From contig SLIE01000341.1 in NCBI GenBank assembly GCA_007135795.1, positions 1 to 14,023 on the forward strand: 14,023 nucleotides of DNA, given 5' to 3'. Below, piece after piece: positions 1 through 7,962 of the stretch. Position 1 is the stretch's first letter. Each line of letters begins with the position of its first letter. The stretch is from Desulfobacterales bacterium. Its GTDB lineage: Bacteria > Desulfobacterota > Desulfobacteria > Desulfobacterales > Desulfosalsimonadaceae. A model generated the notes under the pieces. It was not told where the DNA came from. It searched no databases and saw only the letters and a list, made by a program, of their open reading frames with translations. A program made the position numbers and the translations under genes.

Positions 1-195
1 ATGTTATATTCCGCTATTGAAGAATTAATCACGGTTTTGACGGCACAGGTTATAGAAATACCCGTAAAATGAAGCTTTAATTACTTCAGTGCACCCGTGT
101 TGATACAAATGACCCGTATCCGGTCTTGATTTGTTTTTCCAGTTCTGTTCGGTAACACTTCAAAAACGGTAACTGCGGGCGAATTGCACACTGTG

Positions 196-1971
196 TCAGG
201 CAAGGGTGTGTGTTACTTTTACCGCCTTTTTTTTATTTTCCCATTCAGGTTGATTCATCCCGAAGAAAACCCGGTTGAACAGGAATTCAACCAGAAAGTC
301 GCATTGTATCGGGGCTTCTATCGCCCTGAGCGCAAGATGGTCGTATTGACCCTTGTTCTTATCCCAGCTTTGACCCATTAACATCAATTCATGCTTGTAT
401 TCCGCCGCCAGGAACTTTTTGAGATGTCGGGGAAGCTCGATCTCCACATCTTCGAGCCTGTATTTGTACTTCTGTACCTGCTGGGCAAACTCGTGGATAG
501 CGGTTTTCCAGAATCTGCGGTTGGCGTTTTGATAAACCTTGTGCAGGTTTTCAAAATTTTGCAGGTTCTTTTTTTTGAGACGGCTGATTTCCGGCATCAG
601 ACGTGATGTTTTGACAAACGGGGTGCGGCCTGTCAGCACCTTGAAAATCATGACCATTGCCGCCTGCATGTCCTGGAGAAAAAAAATGCGCGACAGTTCA
701 TTTTTGTAAACAGCCCGCAATATCCTGTTGCCGAATATGTGAGAGGGCGTCGCATAAGATGGCGTGCCCGCCAGGAGGGGTTGCTCAAATCTTCCATCCT
801 TCCCTGGTTTAAAGCATAGCGCGGTTTCCAGATCGATCAGGCCTAGATCATATGCACCGGGGTTTGCGAGCACATGATCGGCACCGTCAAGAAAAGCCGC
901 CACATAGATGTTGTCGGGTTTCAGATCCCGTATTGCCGTGTGACGGTTTTTCAGGTGGTACAAAAGCTCCAGAATATTTATGATAAGTCCTTTTACGCGT
1001 TGCCGGTTGTTATTAAAGTTCTTGTCCTTTGCGATCTTGTGCACCAGCTTTCGGAACTCTTCCATTACGGGTCTTTTTGATCCCACCAATTGCCGGGTTT
1101 TTTCTTCTATTTCATCGCAAATATCCTTCGGAAGATTTTCCGGATCGATCTCCCCCCTCAACCCGGCCAGGTGGGTAAACAACCACTCCTGTTTCCGGAA
1201 ATCCGGGATGGCCCGGGGAAACCCTGTGTCCTGAAGAATTTTTTCTATCGCCTTGTTGTAAGATTCCGCAAACGCATTCATTTCATAATAAATACGGTCA
1301 TTATTAGCGCCATAGAGAGACTCGAACACGATCAGGTCTGAAATCGCTTCGGGACCATTTTTTGCTATTTCCTGCCGGGTATGCTCAAGGACATGATGGA
1401 TGGAATCAATGACCTGGTTGAAAAACTGGTATTTTGAAAGCGTCATGAAAAAAACAAATCCATCTCCTATTTTAAGAAAATGCTGTAACGAAGGGTGCTT
1501 TTGAAGAAGATTGATGTATTCCTGTTCGGAGTCTTCCGGTCTTACATAAGACGCCAGCCGGATCAGCGGGATTTTTTTCAGAATGGCACCCAGTTGCGGG
1601 TAAACGCAAGGGATGGTTTTCTGAATACGCCTGGCGATTGCATGCTCACGGTTAATGTGGTCGAGGTAGGCATTGAAATCCGTAATGGGGCGGGGGGGTA
1701 TCTTGATGACCAGCATGTCGTCATAAATGACCTTGTAGCAGGTGCTTTTGCTTTCTACTTTTTCTCCTAAAGATTCGATGCTCATTCTGCGGGATTTCCA
1801 TGCGGACCGGTAACGCATTTTGAATTCGTATATGGATTCACCCACAATTTTTTCAACTACCGGAATTACTCTTACCGGGATCGGTGAATTGCAATCTCCG
1901 GTAACATGCAATTTGAAAATCTTTACAAAATACCGGAGAAGCGGTTTGACATCATTTGGCGATTTTTGCAT
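196..1971 (-). CDS. Divergent Hanks-type serine/threonine protein kinase with a large insertion
   Basis: A 591-residue cytoplasmic protein with no signal peptide or clear membrane segment. Kinase landmarks are visible: a VIK lysine (K90), a helix-C glutamate candidate (E109), a catalytic loop IRDLKPDN (R348, D349, K351, N354), a metal-binding DLE at 380-382 in place of DFG, an activation-segment GTPSYATPS (402-410) where the usual APE glutamate is serine, then a helix-F aspartate (D434) before LTGRTPF. All key ATP and metal residues are present, so an active kinase is plausible. About 185 residues (roughly 135-320) lie between the N-lobe and the catalytic loop, far more than a normal kinase, and about 140 residues of unknown role follow the kinase core. 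The start is supported by GGGGA 9 nt upstream of ATG. It is transcribed away from the FHA-histidine kinase pair, which suggests a shared pathway. Substrate unknown. Confidence 0.82.
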   Translation of the reverse strand: MQKSPNDVKPLLRYFVKIFKLHVTGDCNSPIPVRVIPVVEKIVGESIYEFKMRYRSAWKSRRMSIESLGEKVESKSTCYKVIYDDMLVIKIPPRPITDFNAYLDHINREHAIARRIQKTIPCVYPQLGAILKKIPLIRLASYVRPEDSEQEYINLLQKHPSLQHFLKIGDGFVFFMTLSKYQFFNQVIDSIHHVLEHTRQEIAKNGPEAISDLIVFESLYGANNDRIYYEMNAFAESYNKAIEKILQDTGFPRAIPDFRKQEWLFTHLAGLRGEIDPENLPKDICDEIEEKTRQLVGSKRPVMEEFRKLVHKIAKDKNFNNNRQRVKGLIINILELLYHLKNRHTAIRDLKPDNIYVAAFLDGADHVLANPGAYDLGLIDLETALCFKPGKDGRFEQPLLAGTPSYATPSHIFGNRILRAVYKNELSRIFFLQDMQAAMVMIFKVLTGRTPFVKTSRLMPEISRLKKKNLQNFENLHKVYQNANRRFWKTAIHEFAQQVQKYKYRLEDVEIELPRHLKKFLAAEYKHELMLMGQSWDKNKGQYDHLALRAIEAPIQCDFLVEFLFNRVFFGMNQPEWENKKKAVKVTHTLA

Positions 1972-2075
1972 TAAGTCAATTCCCCGAAATAGTACTGCTG
2001 ATTTGTCTTGGCATGACCTTTACACTCTTTCTTTTGGCTTTTGGCATTCATCGTATGATTATGATTTTGAATACT

Positions 2076-2099
2076 AAATGATTATTATGGCAATCATTT
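2076..2099. promoter_or_regulatory. Perfect 8-bp inverted repeat, possible operator
   Basis: AAATGATT (2076-2083) and AATCATTT (2092-2099) are exact reverse complements separated by 8 nt. The half-sites are centred 16 nt apart, about 105-130 bp upstream of the kinase start. The geometry would suit a dimeric regulator. The region is AT-rich, so chance occurrence is possible. Confidence 0.25.
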
Positions 2100-2150
2100 C
2101 AATGTTGACCTCAATTATCAACTTACATATAGTTAAACTGAATCAAAACT

Positions 2151-2399
2151 GATGGTGTCGTAAAAAGTCCCATTGACTTCGTTATAGGAATTTTAGATTT
2201 GCTCGGAATACTATTATGTATACCACCATTATTTAACCTGTTACGATTCCAAGAACTTGGTTGTAGATATGCAGATGTAAGAGTTCAATGTCAAGCGGAT
2301 TGCTGATGGTAGTTTAAAATGCGATTTAAAATTTGAATCGATTGACCGATAAGCTTTTAATATCCATCTTACCGATTTGTATTTTTTTACGAATGCATC
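2151..2399. mobile_element. Candidate 249-bp miniature inverted-repeat element (MITE-like)
   Basis: The left end GATGGTGTCGTAAAAA (2151-2166) matches the reverse complement of the right end TTTTTACGAATGCATC (2384-2399) at 13 of 16 positions; the mismatches are a block of three. The tetramer AACT directly flanks both ends (2147-2150 and 2400-2403), as a target-site duplication would. The interior has no coding potential. GTCGTAAAAAGTC-like ends resemble short interspersed repeats I recall from deltaproteobacterial genomes; that is memory, not a search. If real, it inserted between the divergent genes and its right end sits 8 nt from the FHA ribosome binding site, so it may affect FHA/histidine kinase expression. 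Confidence 0.45.
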
Positions 2400-2421
2400 A
2401 ACTTTGCAAAGGTAATAAATT

Positions 2422-3159
2422 ATGCCTTATATTATTGTTTTCCGCAACAATGAAAAAATTATGAAGTACAGAGTCCATGAAAACAAACAACTACGTATTG
2501 GCCGTAGTCCTGAAAATGATATCAATGTCGTGGATTCAGCGGTTTCCGCCGTACATGCGGAAATAGATTATGATGGTGGCTTCTTCTACATCACGGATTT
2601 TCAAAGCAGAAACGGGACGTTCGTTAACCGGGAGCTTGTTATTTCCCGCAGATTGGCCCAGGATGATGTTATTTCGATCGGCAATCATAATCTCAAGTTC
2701 ATCTACAAGGAAGATGAAAAACAACCTTCTGACCAGCATGTTGTGGAGCAGGGCGCTACCATGCACATTGACACACCGTATCACCGCAGCCGGATTGCCC
2801 GAAGCGTGGCTGATTTTGCCGAGCGTGAAAAGCAGAAGAATGTCATGGGTGTATTGAATATGCTAAAAGCGGACTGCCAGCCCTTGTTCCTTGACAAGCC
2901 GGTGGTTACGATCGGAAAAGATCCGGATTCCGATATCGTTCTAAAGGGGTGGTTTGCGGCAGGGAACGCCGCTGAGGTTAAAAAGAAGCAGGATGGGTAT
3001 TATTTGAATCCGGTGAGCGGCAAACCGCCACTCGTCAACTCACAGCCGATACGCACGGAAGTTCTTCTCAGAGAATTCGATATGATTCAGATCGGATCGA
3101 CCACCATGCAGTTTCAATATCACCGGAGTCGTAACACAGAGGCAACGACAATTCTATGA
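2422..3159 (+). CDS. Tandem FHA-domain protein (second FHA degenerate)
   Basis: A 245-residue cytoplasmic protein. FHA domains bind phosphothreonine peptides. FHA1 (about 4-95) has the full binding signature: G27-R28, S42, H45, N64-G65 and N69. A linker (about 96-150) holds threonines (T113, T118) that could be phosphorylated. FHA2 (about 152-233) keeps the fold pattern, with IGKDPDSDIVL near the start and a late IQIG, but the Arg is Lys (K166), the S-x-x-H pair is gone (GWFAAGNAAE) and the NG turn is lost. It probably does not bind phosphothreonine and may serve in dimerisation. AAAGG lies 9 nt before the ATG. The stop overlaps the histidine kinase start (ATGA), so the two are translationally coupled. 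The divergent Ser/Thr kinase is the obvious candidate to write the mark FHA1 reads; that is inference. Confidence 0.9.
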   Translation: MPYIIVFRNNEKIMKYRVHENKQLRIGRSPENDINVVDSAVSAVHAEIDYDGGFFYITDFQSRNGTFVNRELVISRRLAQDDVISIGNHNLKFIYKEDEKQPSDQHVVEQGATMHIDTPYHRSRIARSVADFAEREKQKNVMGVLNMLKADCQPLFLDKPVVTIGKDPDSDIVLKGWFAAGNAAEVKKKQDGYYLNPVSGKPPLVNSQPIRTEVLLREFDMIQIGSTTMQFQYHRSRNTEATTIL

Positions 3160-5396
3160 AAACAACCATGACCACCTCTGAAAACACGACAGACGAAAAC
3201 GGAAACGTGGGGGCACCGTCGTTATCCAGACACATGGAACAGATTTTCTGGCTTCAGGCGGTTTTGATCATTGGGATGCTTGCTGCTGTTTTTTTGTATT
3301 TGCGTGCCGAAATACCCGCAGTTATTCCATTGCTGGCAATAACAAGTCTTTTGGTGGTTTTGCTTATCGTGTTTGTTTATACCCGCTTCATTCAGCCTTC
3401 AAGACGTATGGTCGATTCGCTTGTCGCGGGTTACAGGGAAAAAGCAATTGATCCGGATGTGATCAATGCCGTTCCGCTCCACTGGCGGCCATGGTTTAAT
3501 ATGCTTTCCCGGATTTATGAAAAAATTGATGAACTTGAAGCGGAAGTGGCTGTCGGGAATAGTCATGAGCGGATCGAAAAGAATCTGTTGCGCCGCTTTT
3601 CCTGGGTATTTGAAAGAAATGAAGTGTTGACCGAGGAACTCAAGATCAAAAACCGGGATCTTGAAAATGCGGTGGAAGAACAGCGGAAAACATCGCTGGA
3701 GCTGAAAAAGCACCGGGATCACCTGGATGATATGGTACGGGAACGGACCGCTGACTTGATGAAAACCAACTTGTGGCTGGAAGAAGCCATTGAAGAAGCG
3801 CGCATTCAGGCCAAAAAGGCGGATGAAGCCAATCAGGCCAAAAGCCAGTTTCTGGCAAATGTCAGCCACGAGGTAAGAACACCCTTGAATGCCGTTATCG
3901 GGTTTACCGATATACTGATCGATACCCCTTTGAATGAATCCCAACTCGATTTTGCCCGGACCATAAGAACCAGCAGCGAAGCGCTCCTGATTCTTATCAA
4001 TGACATTCTCGATTTCTCCAAAATCGAATCCGGTGAGCTTGAACTTGAAAATATCGATTTTTCACCCGAACTCCTTGCCTATGATGTTTGCGAACTTATC
4101 CGTCCCCAAATCGGAGAGCGACCGATAGAACTGGTTTGCAAAATAGGGGAGGAGGTCCCGGCTTATCTTATGGGCGACCCGACCCGGTTCCAGCAGGTAT
4201 TGATCAACCTGATGGCCAATGCCCCGAAATTTACCGAATCAGGGGAAATCAGCCTTGGTATAAATGTTGTGGAAAAAAGCGAAGACCATGTTTTGATCAT
4301 GGCGACCGTCCATGATACCGGCATTGGTATTGATGAAGAAAATCGCAATATCATTTTCGAACCATTTCGACAGGCCGATGGATCCACGACGCGTAAATAC
4401 GGGGGGACCGGACTTGGGCTTTCCATCTCCAGAAAACTGGCGCTTCTCATGAAAGGCGACATATGGGTGGAAAGCGAAACAGATGTCGGGTCAACGTTTT
4501 ATTTTACCGCGTGGCTGAAGTGTTCCAATCGGGAAGAATCTTGGAAGTCAATGGCTGCGCCCATTTCCGGTAAGCAGATACTTGTGGTGGATGATAACCA
4601 GACCAATCTTGATATCATTACCAGTGCATTGAAATCCGCGGATGTCCGTGTGAGCGATCTTCGTTCGGGAATGGAAGTGGTGCCAACGCTTGAACGTGCG
4701 ATTGTGGCGGGGAATCCGTTTGAAGCCTGCATTATCGATATTCACATGCCGGGAATGAGCGGATACGAAGTGGCAAGGCAGATTCGGGGTTCGGAAAATC
4801 CCAGGATCGCCAAGCTTCAATTGATCGCTGCATCCTACCTTACGGAGCGTGATCCGGAAATGTTCAACCAGGCGGGGTTTCAACAATCCATTATCAAACC
4901 GGTGCGACGGGAACGTCTTTTTGAAGTGCTTGCGCAGGTAACGGCAAGCGTAAAGGAGACGCCTGTTTTGTCACGAATATCGGTTGCTGATAAGAAAAGT
5001 GATGAAACGAGATTTTCCCCGGCTCGAATTCTAGTTGCGGAAGATAATGTGGTCAATCAAAAGCTGATCGATATGATGCTCAAAAAGGTTGGATGCCAGG
5101 TTGTGCTGGTGGAAAACGGCAGGGAGGCAATTGAAACCTATACGGCTTGTCCGGAAGATTTTGATCTCATTCTCATGGATATACAGATGCCGGAGATGGA
5201 TGGCTTTGAGGCGCTCAAGGTACTTCGGGAAAAAGGATATGCCGGCGTACCGGTTGTTGCCATGACCGCTCATGCAATGAAAGAACACCGCGATGAGTGC
5301 CTGGCCATCGGGATGGATGATTACATCTCGAAGCCTATCCGCAAACCGGCGTTGTATCAGATACTGGCCCGTTTTCTTGATTCCGATGCGCAATAG
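3156..5396 (+). CDS. Membrane hybrid sensor histidine kinase with two receiver domains
   Basis: A 746-residue protein. Two membrane helices (about 31-50 and 53-77) are joined by only a few residues, so there is no periplasmic sensor domain. A long charged, probably coiled-coil linker (about 120-230) follows. The HisKA domain has NVSHEVRTPLN with phospho-acceptor H238. The HATPase_c domain has an N-box (N351, N355), G1 DTGIGI (D387) and G2 GGTGLGL (416-422). REC1 (about 474-596) has D479/D480, acceptor D528, S560 and K581. REC2 (about 624-742) has E629/D630, acceptor D675, T704 and K726. No Hpt domain is present, so a separate phosphotransfer protein may complete the relay. The N-box reads NAPKFT, with a proline where Ile or Val is usual. 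The ATG overlaps the FHA stop by 4 nt, so signal input may come through the FHA partner or the membrane helices. Confidence 0.95.
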   Translation: MKTTMTTSENTTDENGNVGAPSLSRHMEQIFWLQAVLIIGMLAAVFLYLRAEIPAVIPLLAITSLLVVLLIVFVYTRFIQPSRRMVDSLVAGYREKAIDPDVINAVPLHWRPWFNMLSRIYEKIDELEAEVAVGNSHERIEKNLLRRFSWVFERNEVLTEELKIKNRDLENAVEEQRKTSLELKKHRDHLDDMVRERTADLMKTNLWLEEAIEEARIQAKKADEANQAKSQFLANVSHEVRTPLNAVIGFTDILIDTPLNESQLDFARTIRTSSEALLILINDILDFSKIESGELELENIDFSPELLAYDVCELIRPQIGERPIELVCKIGEEVPAYLMGDPTRFQQVLINLMANAPKFTESGEISLGINVVEKSEDHVLIMATVHDTGIGIDEENRNIIFEPFRQADGSTTRKYGGTGLGLSISRKLALLMKGDIWVESETDVGSTFYFTAWLKCSNREESWKSMAAPISGKQILVVDDNQTNLDIITSALKSADVRVSDLRSGMEVVPTLERAIVAGNPFEACIIDIHMPGMSGYEVARQIRGSENPRIAKLQLIAASYLTERDPEMFNQAGFQQSIIKPVRRERLFEVLAQVTASVKETPVLSRISVADKKSDETRFSPARILVAEDNVVNQKLIDMMLKKVGCQVVLVENGREAIETYTACPEDFDLILMDIQMPEMDGFEALKVLREKGYAGVPVVAMTAHAMKEHRDECLAIGMDDYISKPIRKPALYQILARFLDSDAQ

Positions 5397-5467
5397 GGGA
5401 AATGCTTTGTGAAGAAGAGACATCTGAAAAAGGGCATGGCGTTTGAAAATCGCCGCTTTAGAAGGAT

Positions 5468-6823
5468 CTAGTTGATCAGAGTCTGTTGAAAAACGCCTGT
5501 TGCAAGCAGAAGACTTTGCTTGTCGAGTTGCAATTGATAATATGCACTTGCAAGCCCCTGTTCAGCCTCGGTCAAAGCTGTTTGTGCATCCATGACATCG
5601 ATGGTCGTCACAAGCCCTTCCCGGAACATCGCGTTTACCTGTTCATAGTTTGCATTCGCCGATTTGAGCTGATCGTCAAAGAACCTGACCATTTGTTTCC
5701 GGGTTTGAATATTAGCATATGCGGATCGCACATCAACGCGTATTTCCTGTTTAATTCGATTGAAGGCGGCCTGCATTTCGGATTCGCTTGCCCTTGCACG
5801 GGCGATTTGCGCAGTGTCCCTCAGGCCGGTAAACAATGGATACGTGAGAACCAGGGCTGCCTGCCAGGTGTAATCGTCTCCGTAGTACACAGCGTCATCG
5901 TCCACCCGGGAATAGGTCCCTTCGATGGACAGAGTGGGGAAAAAACTGCGTCTTTCCGCTTCCACCTGTTTTTGAACCGCAAGTAGTCCTCTTTCAGATG
6001 CCATCAGATCCCGGCGATTTTTGAACGCATATTCAAGATGTGTTTCAACGGGAATATTGTCCAACTTAATTTCATCCGGCTCCTTCACCGAATCGGGAGG
6101 GGCTGGTATGCCCATTTCAAGGGCAAGCTGTTCCATGGATATGGCGTAATTGTTTCTGGCCTGTTCCATCGTTTCCATGGCTGCCGCAACTTCGACCTGC
6201 GCTCTTAGTACCGCCGTCCTTTCGACCAAGCCGACCTGATAGCGCTGTTCCGCCAGTTCAAGATGCTGCCTGGCCCGGGAAAGTTGGCTTTCTGCAATCT
6301 CGCTGGATCGCCGGGCAAACAGAACATTGTAGAAACTGTTGGAAACCGTAAAGAGAATCTGCTGGCGTGTCCGGTAATCCTCGAATTCACTACGCCGGGC
6401 CACGTGTCTGCTTGCCGCCACGCCGAGCATCAGTTGACCGCCCTGGAAGAGAATCTGTGATCCGTGGAGGCTCAACTCATTGTAACGATCCGGAAAAGTG
6501 GGTACTGTGCCACCCGTTCCGCCGTTTTGACCCGGCACGATCGAGGTCTCTTTTCGCCTGATGGAGCGACCCTGAAGTTGTATCTGGGGCAGCATGGGTG
6601 CACGGGCGATCCGGATATCTTCTCGTGCCTGATCTATCCGGGAGGCGGATGCCGATATAAGTTCATTGTGCTTCAGGGCACTGTGATAGGCTTCTTCCAG
6701 AGTGACTTCCCTTTCTCCCTTCGCATAAACAGGGGGTGTAAGAACCATACACAGAGAAAGCACGGTAAAAAGAATTAATTGAAAACATCGGGTCGTGAAC
6801 ATAGAATAGCCGGGTCGGTTCAT
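5468..6823 (-). CDS. TolC-family outer membrane efflux/secretion protein
   Basis: A 451-residue protein. The open frame extends upstream into moaA, but the start at 6823 is chosen because AAGGA lies 6 nt upstream and a signal peptide follows at once: basic N-terminus, hydrophobic stretch (about 14-30), likely cleavage after VYA (A34). An in-frame ATG at 6802 is the alternative. Two OEP-type repeats are visible (about 40-245 and 260-445), each with long amphipathic helices rich in Ala, Gln and Arg plus short beta segments such as QLQGRS and SIEGTYS, with YPLFTGL in the second. It should form the outer-membrane channel of a tripartite pump or type I secretion system. No membrane-fusion protein or inner-membrane pump lies in the window, so the substrate is unknown. 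It lies 130 bp downstream of moaA and converges with the histidine kinase gene. Confidence 0.93.
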   Translation of the reverse strand: MNRPGYSMFTTRCFQLILFTVLSLCMVLTPPVYAKGEREVTLEEAYHSALKHNELISASASRIDQAREDIRIARAPMLPQIQLQGRSIRRKETSIVPGQNGGTGGTVPTFPDRYNELSLHGSQILFQGGQLMLGVAASRHVARRSEFEDYRTRQQILFTVSNSFYNVLFARRSSEIAESQLSRARQHLELAEQRYQVGLVERTAVLRAQVEVAAAMETMEQARNNYAISMEQLALEMGIPAPPDSVKEPDEIKLDNIPVETHLEYAFKNRRDLMASERGLLAVQKQVEAERRSFFPTLSIEGTYSRVDDDAVYYGDDYTWQAALVLTYPLFTGLRDTAQIARARASESEMQAAFNRIKQEIRVDVRSAYANIQTRKQMVRFFDDQLKSANANYEQVNAMFREGLVTTIDVMDAQTALTEAEQGLASAYYQLQLDKQSLLLATGVFQQTLIN

Positions 6824-6923
6824 TTCTTTTCCTTGTTTCGGTTCTCGCGGCGTTTCTTTAAAAGAATAACGGTATCGTATTTTTTCAGTTCTATCAATCT
6901 GTGTTTTGTTTTTTACGAAAAGA

Positions 6924-6951
6924 AGATTTGCCGGTAAGGAGATTTGCCGGT
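6924..6951. repeat. 12-bp direct repeat, 16-bp period, between moaA and the TolC gene
   Basis: AGATTTGCCGGT occurs at 6924-6935 and again at 6940-6951, separated by AAGG. It begins just past the moaA stop (6954-6956), about 100 bp upstream of the TolC-family start. It may be a regulator site for the TolC gene or a small duplication by slippage. No inverted symmetry is evident. Confidence 0.4.
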
Positions 6952-6953
6952 CA

Positions 6954-7958
6954 CTATCCGCCAATGGAAAACATGCGTGATCCGGTATGGGTTCCGGAAC
7001 AGCTCTTTTCGAGCGGTTTTTTGGCCACTGCCTCGACAATTGCGGCAGCAAGTTCGGCATCGGTTGCGCCATTCCTGAGCGGGGTTTTAATATCGGTTAC
7101 AATATCGGACAGGAGGCAACTGCGCAGGCAGCCATCGGATGTCAGTCTGAGTCTGTTGCACCACTTGCAGAAATGGTGACTAACGGGGCTGATAAATCCG
7201 ATTTCACCTTCGGCCCCCTTCAGGCGGTATCGCGAGGCGGGTCCATATTTTTTGTTTCTTTCGCAGGACTCGAGTTCCCCAAGGGGGGCTATAATTAATT
7301 TTATGTCATCTTCCGCAAGGGCTTTAGATTGTCCGGCGTCCGGATCGAAATAGGACATCTGCTCTATGAACCGGACGTGTAGCGGATATTTCAGGGTCAG
7401 GGTGGCAAGCGCTTTCAGTTCATCGTCGTTGATCCCGTTCATGGCCACCACATTGATTTTAATTGGGGAAAAACCTTTTTGAAGTGCTTTTGAAATTGCA
7501 GACCATACGCGGTCGAACGCATCTTGACCGGTGATTCGTTTGTATTTGCCGGCATCGAGTGTGTCCAGGCTGATATTAAGGCGCTTTATGCCAATGCCAC
7601 GGAGATGATCCAGATGCTTTTCAAGTAAGATACCATTGGTGGTGAGAGATATGTCGCTTATTCCAGGTATTTCAGCCAGTTTTGCCAAAAAATCGTCGCA
7701 ATCCTTTCTCACGAGCGGCTCTCCGCCGGTAACTCTTACTTTGGTGATGCCGAGTCCGGCACCAATCCTTACTATTTTGAGGATTTCTTCATACCTTAGA
7801 ATTTCGTTGTGGGGGAGTTTTTCAACCGGCCCTTTTGGTGTGCAATAAATACACCTGAGATTGCATTGGTCTGTTATTGATATGCGTAAATAATTGATCA
7901 GTCGGTGGTAAGTGTCTTTCAGGTGATTCCCGGTGATACGTTCGACGCTTTGGTTCAT
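6954..7958 (-). CDS. moaA: GTP 3',8-cyclase MoaA (molybdenum cofactor biosynthesis)
   Basis: A 334-residue radical SAM enzyme of normal family length. With MoaC it converts GTP to cyclic pyranopterin monophosphate, the first step of molybdopterin synthesis. The N-terminal SAM cluster motif is C32-x3-C36-x2-C39 in RISITDQCNLRCIYC, followed by the GGEP motif (78-81). The C-terminal substrate-binding [4Fe-4S] motif is C264-x2-C267-x13-C281, and the protein ends in the conserved Gly-Gly (333-334). All catalytic features are intact. The start is 4 nt after the gpgS stop and lacks a strong Shine-Dalgarno sequence, which suggests translational coupling. No other moa, moe or mob gene is present, so moaA is separated from the rest of its pathway here. 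The cofactor would serve enzymes such as formate dehydrogenase; that is general knowledge, not seen here. Confidence 0.96.
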   Translation of the reverse strand: MNQSVERITGNHLKDTYHRLINYLRISITDQCNLRCIYCTPKGPVEKLPHNEILRYEEILKIVRIGAGLGITKVRVTGGEPLVRKDCDDFLAKLAEIPGISDISLTTNGILLEKHLDHLRGIGIKRLNISLDTLDAGKYKRITGQDAFDRVWSAISKALQKGFSPIKINVVAMNGINDDELKALATLTLKYPLHVRFIEQMSYFDPDAGQSKALAEDDIKLIIAPLGELESCERNKKYGPASRYRLKGAEGEIGFISPVSHHFCKWCNRLRLTSDGCLRSCLLSDIVTDIKTPLRNGATDAELAAAIVEAVAKKPLEKSCSGTHTGSRMFSIGG

Positions 7959-7962
7959 CTGG

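Larger units (their letters stand above)
1972..2421. other. AT-rich divergent intergenic region between the Ser/Thr kinase and FHA genes
   Basis: This 450-bp spacer separates two divergent genes and must hold promoters for both, but I see no convincing -35/-10 pair on either strand. It contains a perfect 8-bp inverted repeat on the kinase side and a candidate miniature element covering most of the FHA side; both are listed separately. The FHA ribosome binding site (AAAGG, 2408-2412) lies just outside the element. I see no credible small gene. Confidence 0.7.

Noticed and set aside
1..72. Short plus-strand frame of 23 codons opening with the first base and ending in TGA
   Set aside because: It could be the 3' end of a gene cut by the window edge, but it is too short to show any family or coding signal.
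70..88. TGAAG / CTTCA hairpin downstream of the kinase gene, followed on the minus strand by TTTT
   Set aside because: Only a 5-bp AT-rich stem with a 9-nt loop, more than 100 nt past the stop; too weak to call a terminator.
3399..3944. Long minus-strand frame opposite the histidine kinase
   Set aside because: It is a shadow of a clearly coding gene and shows no domain of its own.
5438..5454. GGCG / CGCC hairpin between the convergent histidine kinase and TolC genes
   Set aside because: A 4-bp stem with a 9-nt loop and no T-tract; not a credible terminator.
6824..7072. N-terminal extension of the TolC-family gene by 83 codons
   Set aside because: It overlaps the moaA 3' end, has no signal-peptide logic, and the downstream ATG has both a ribosome binding site and a signal peptide.
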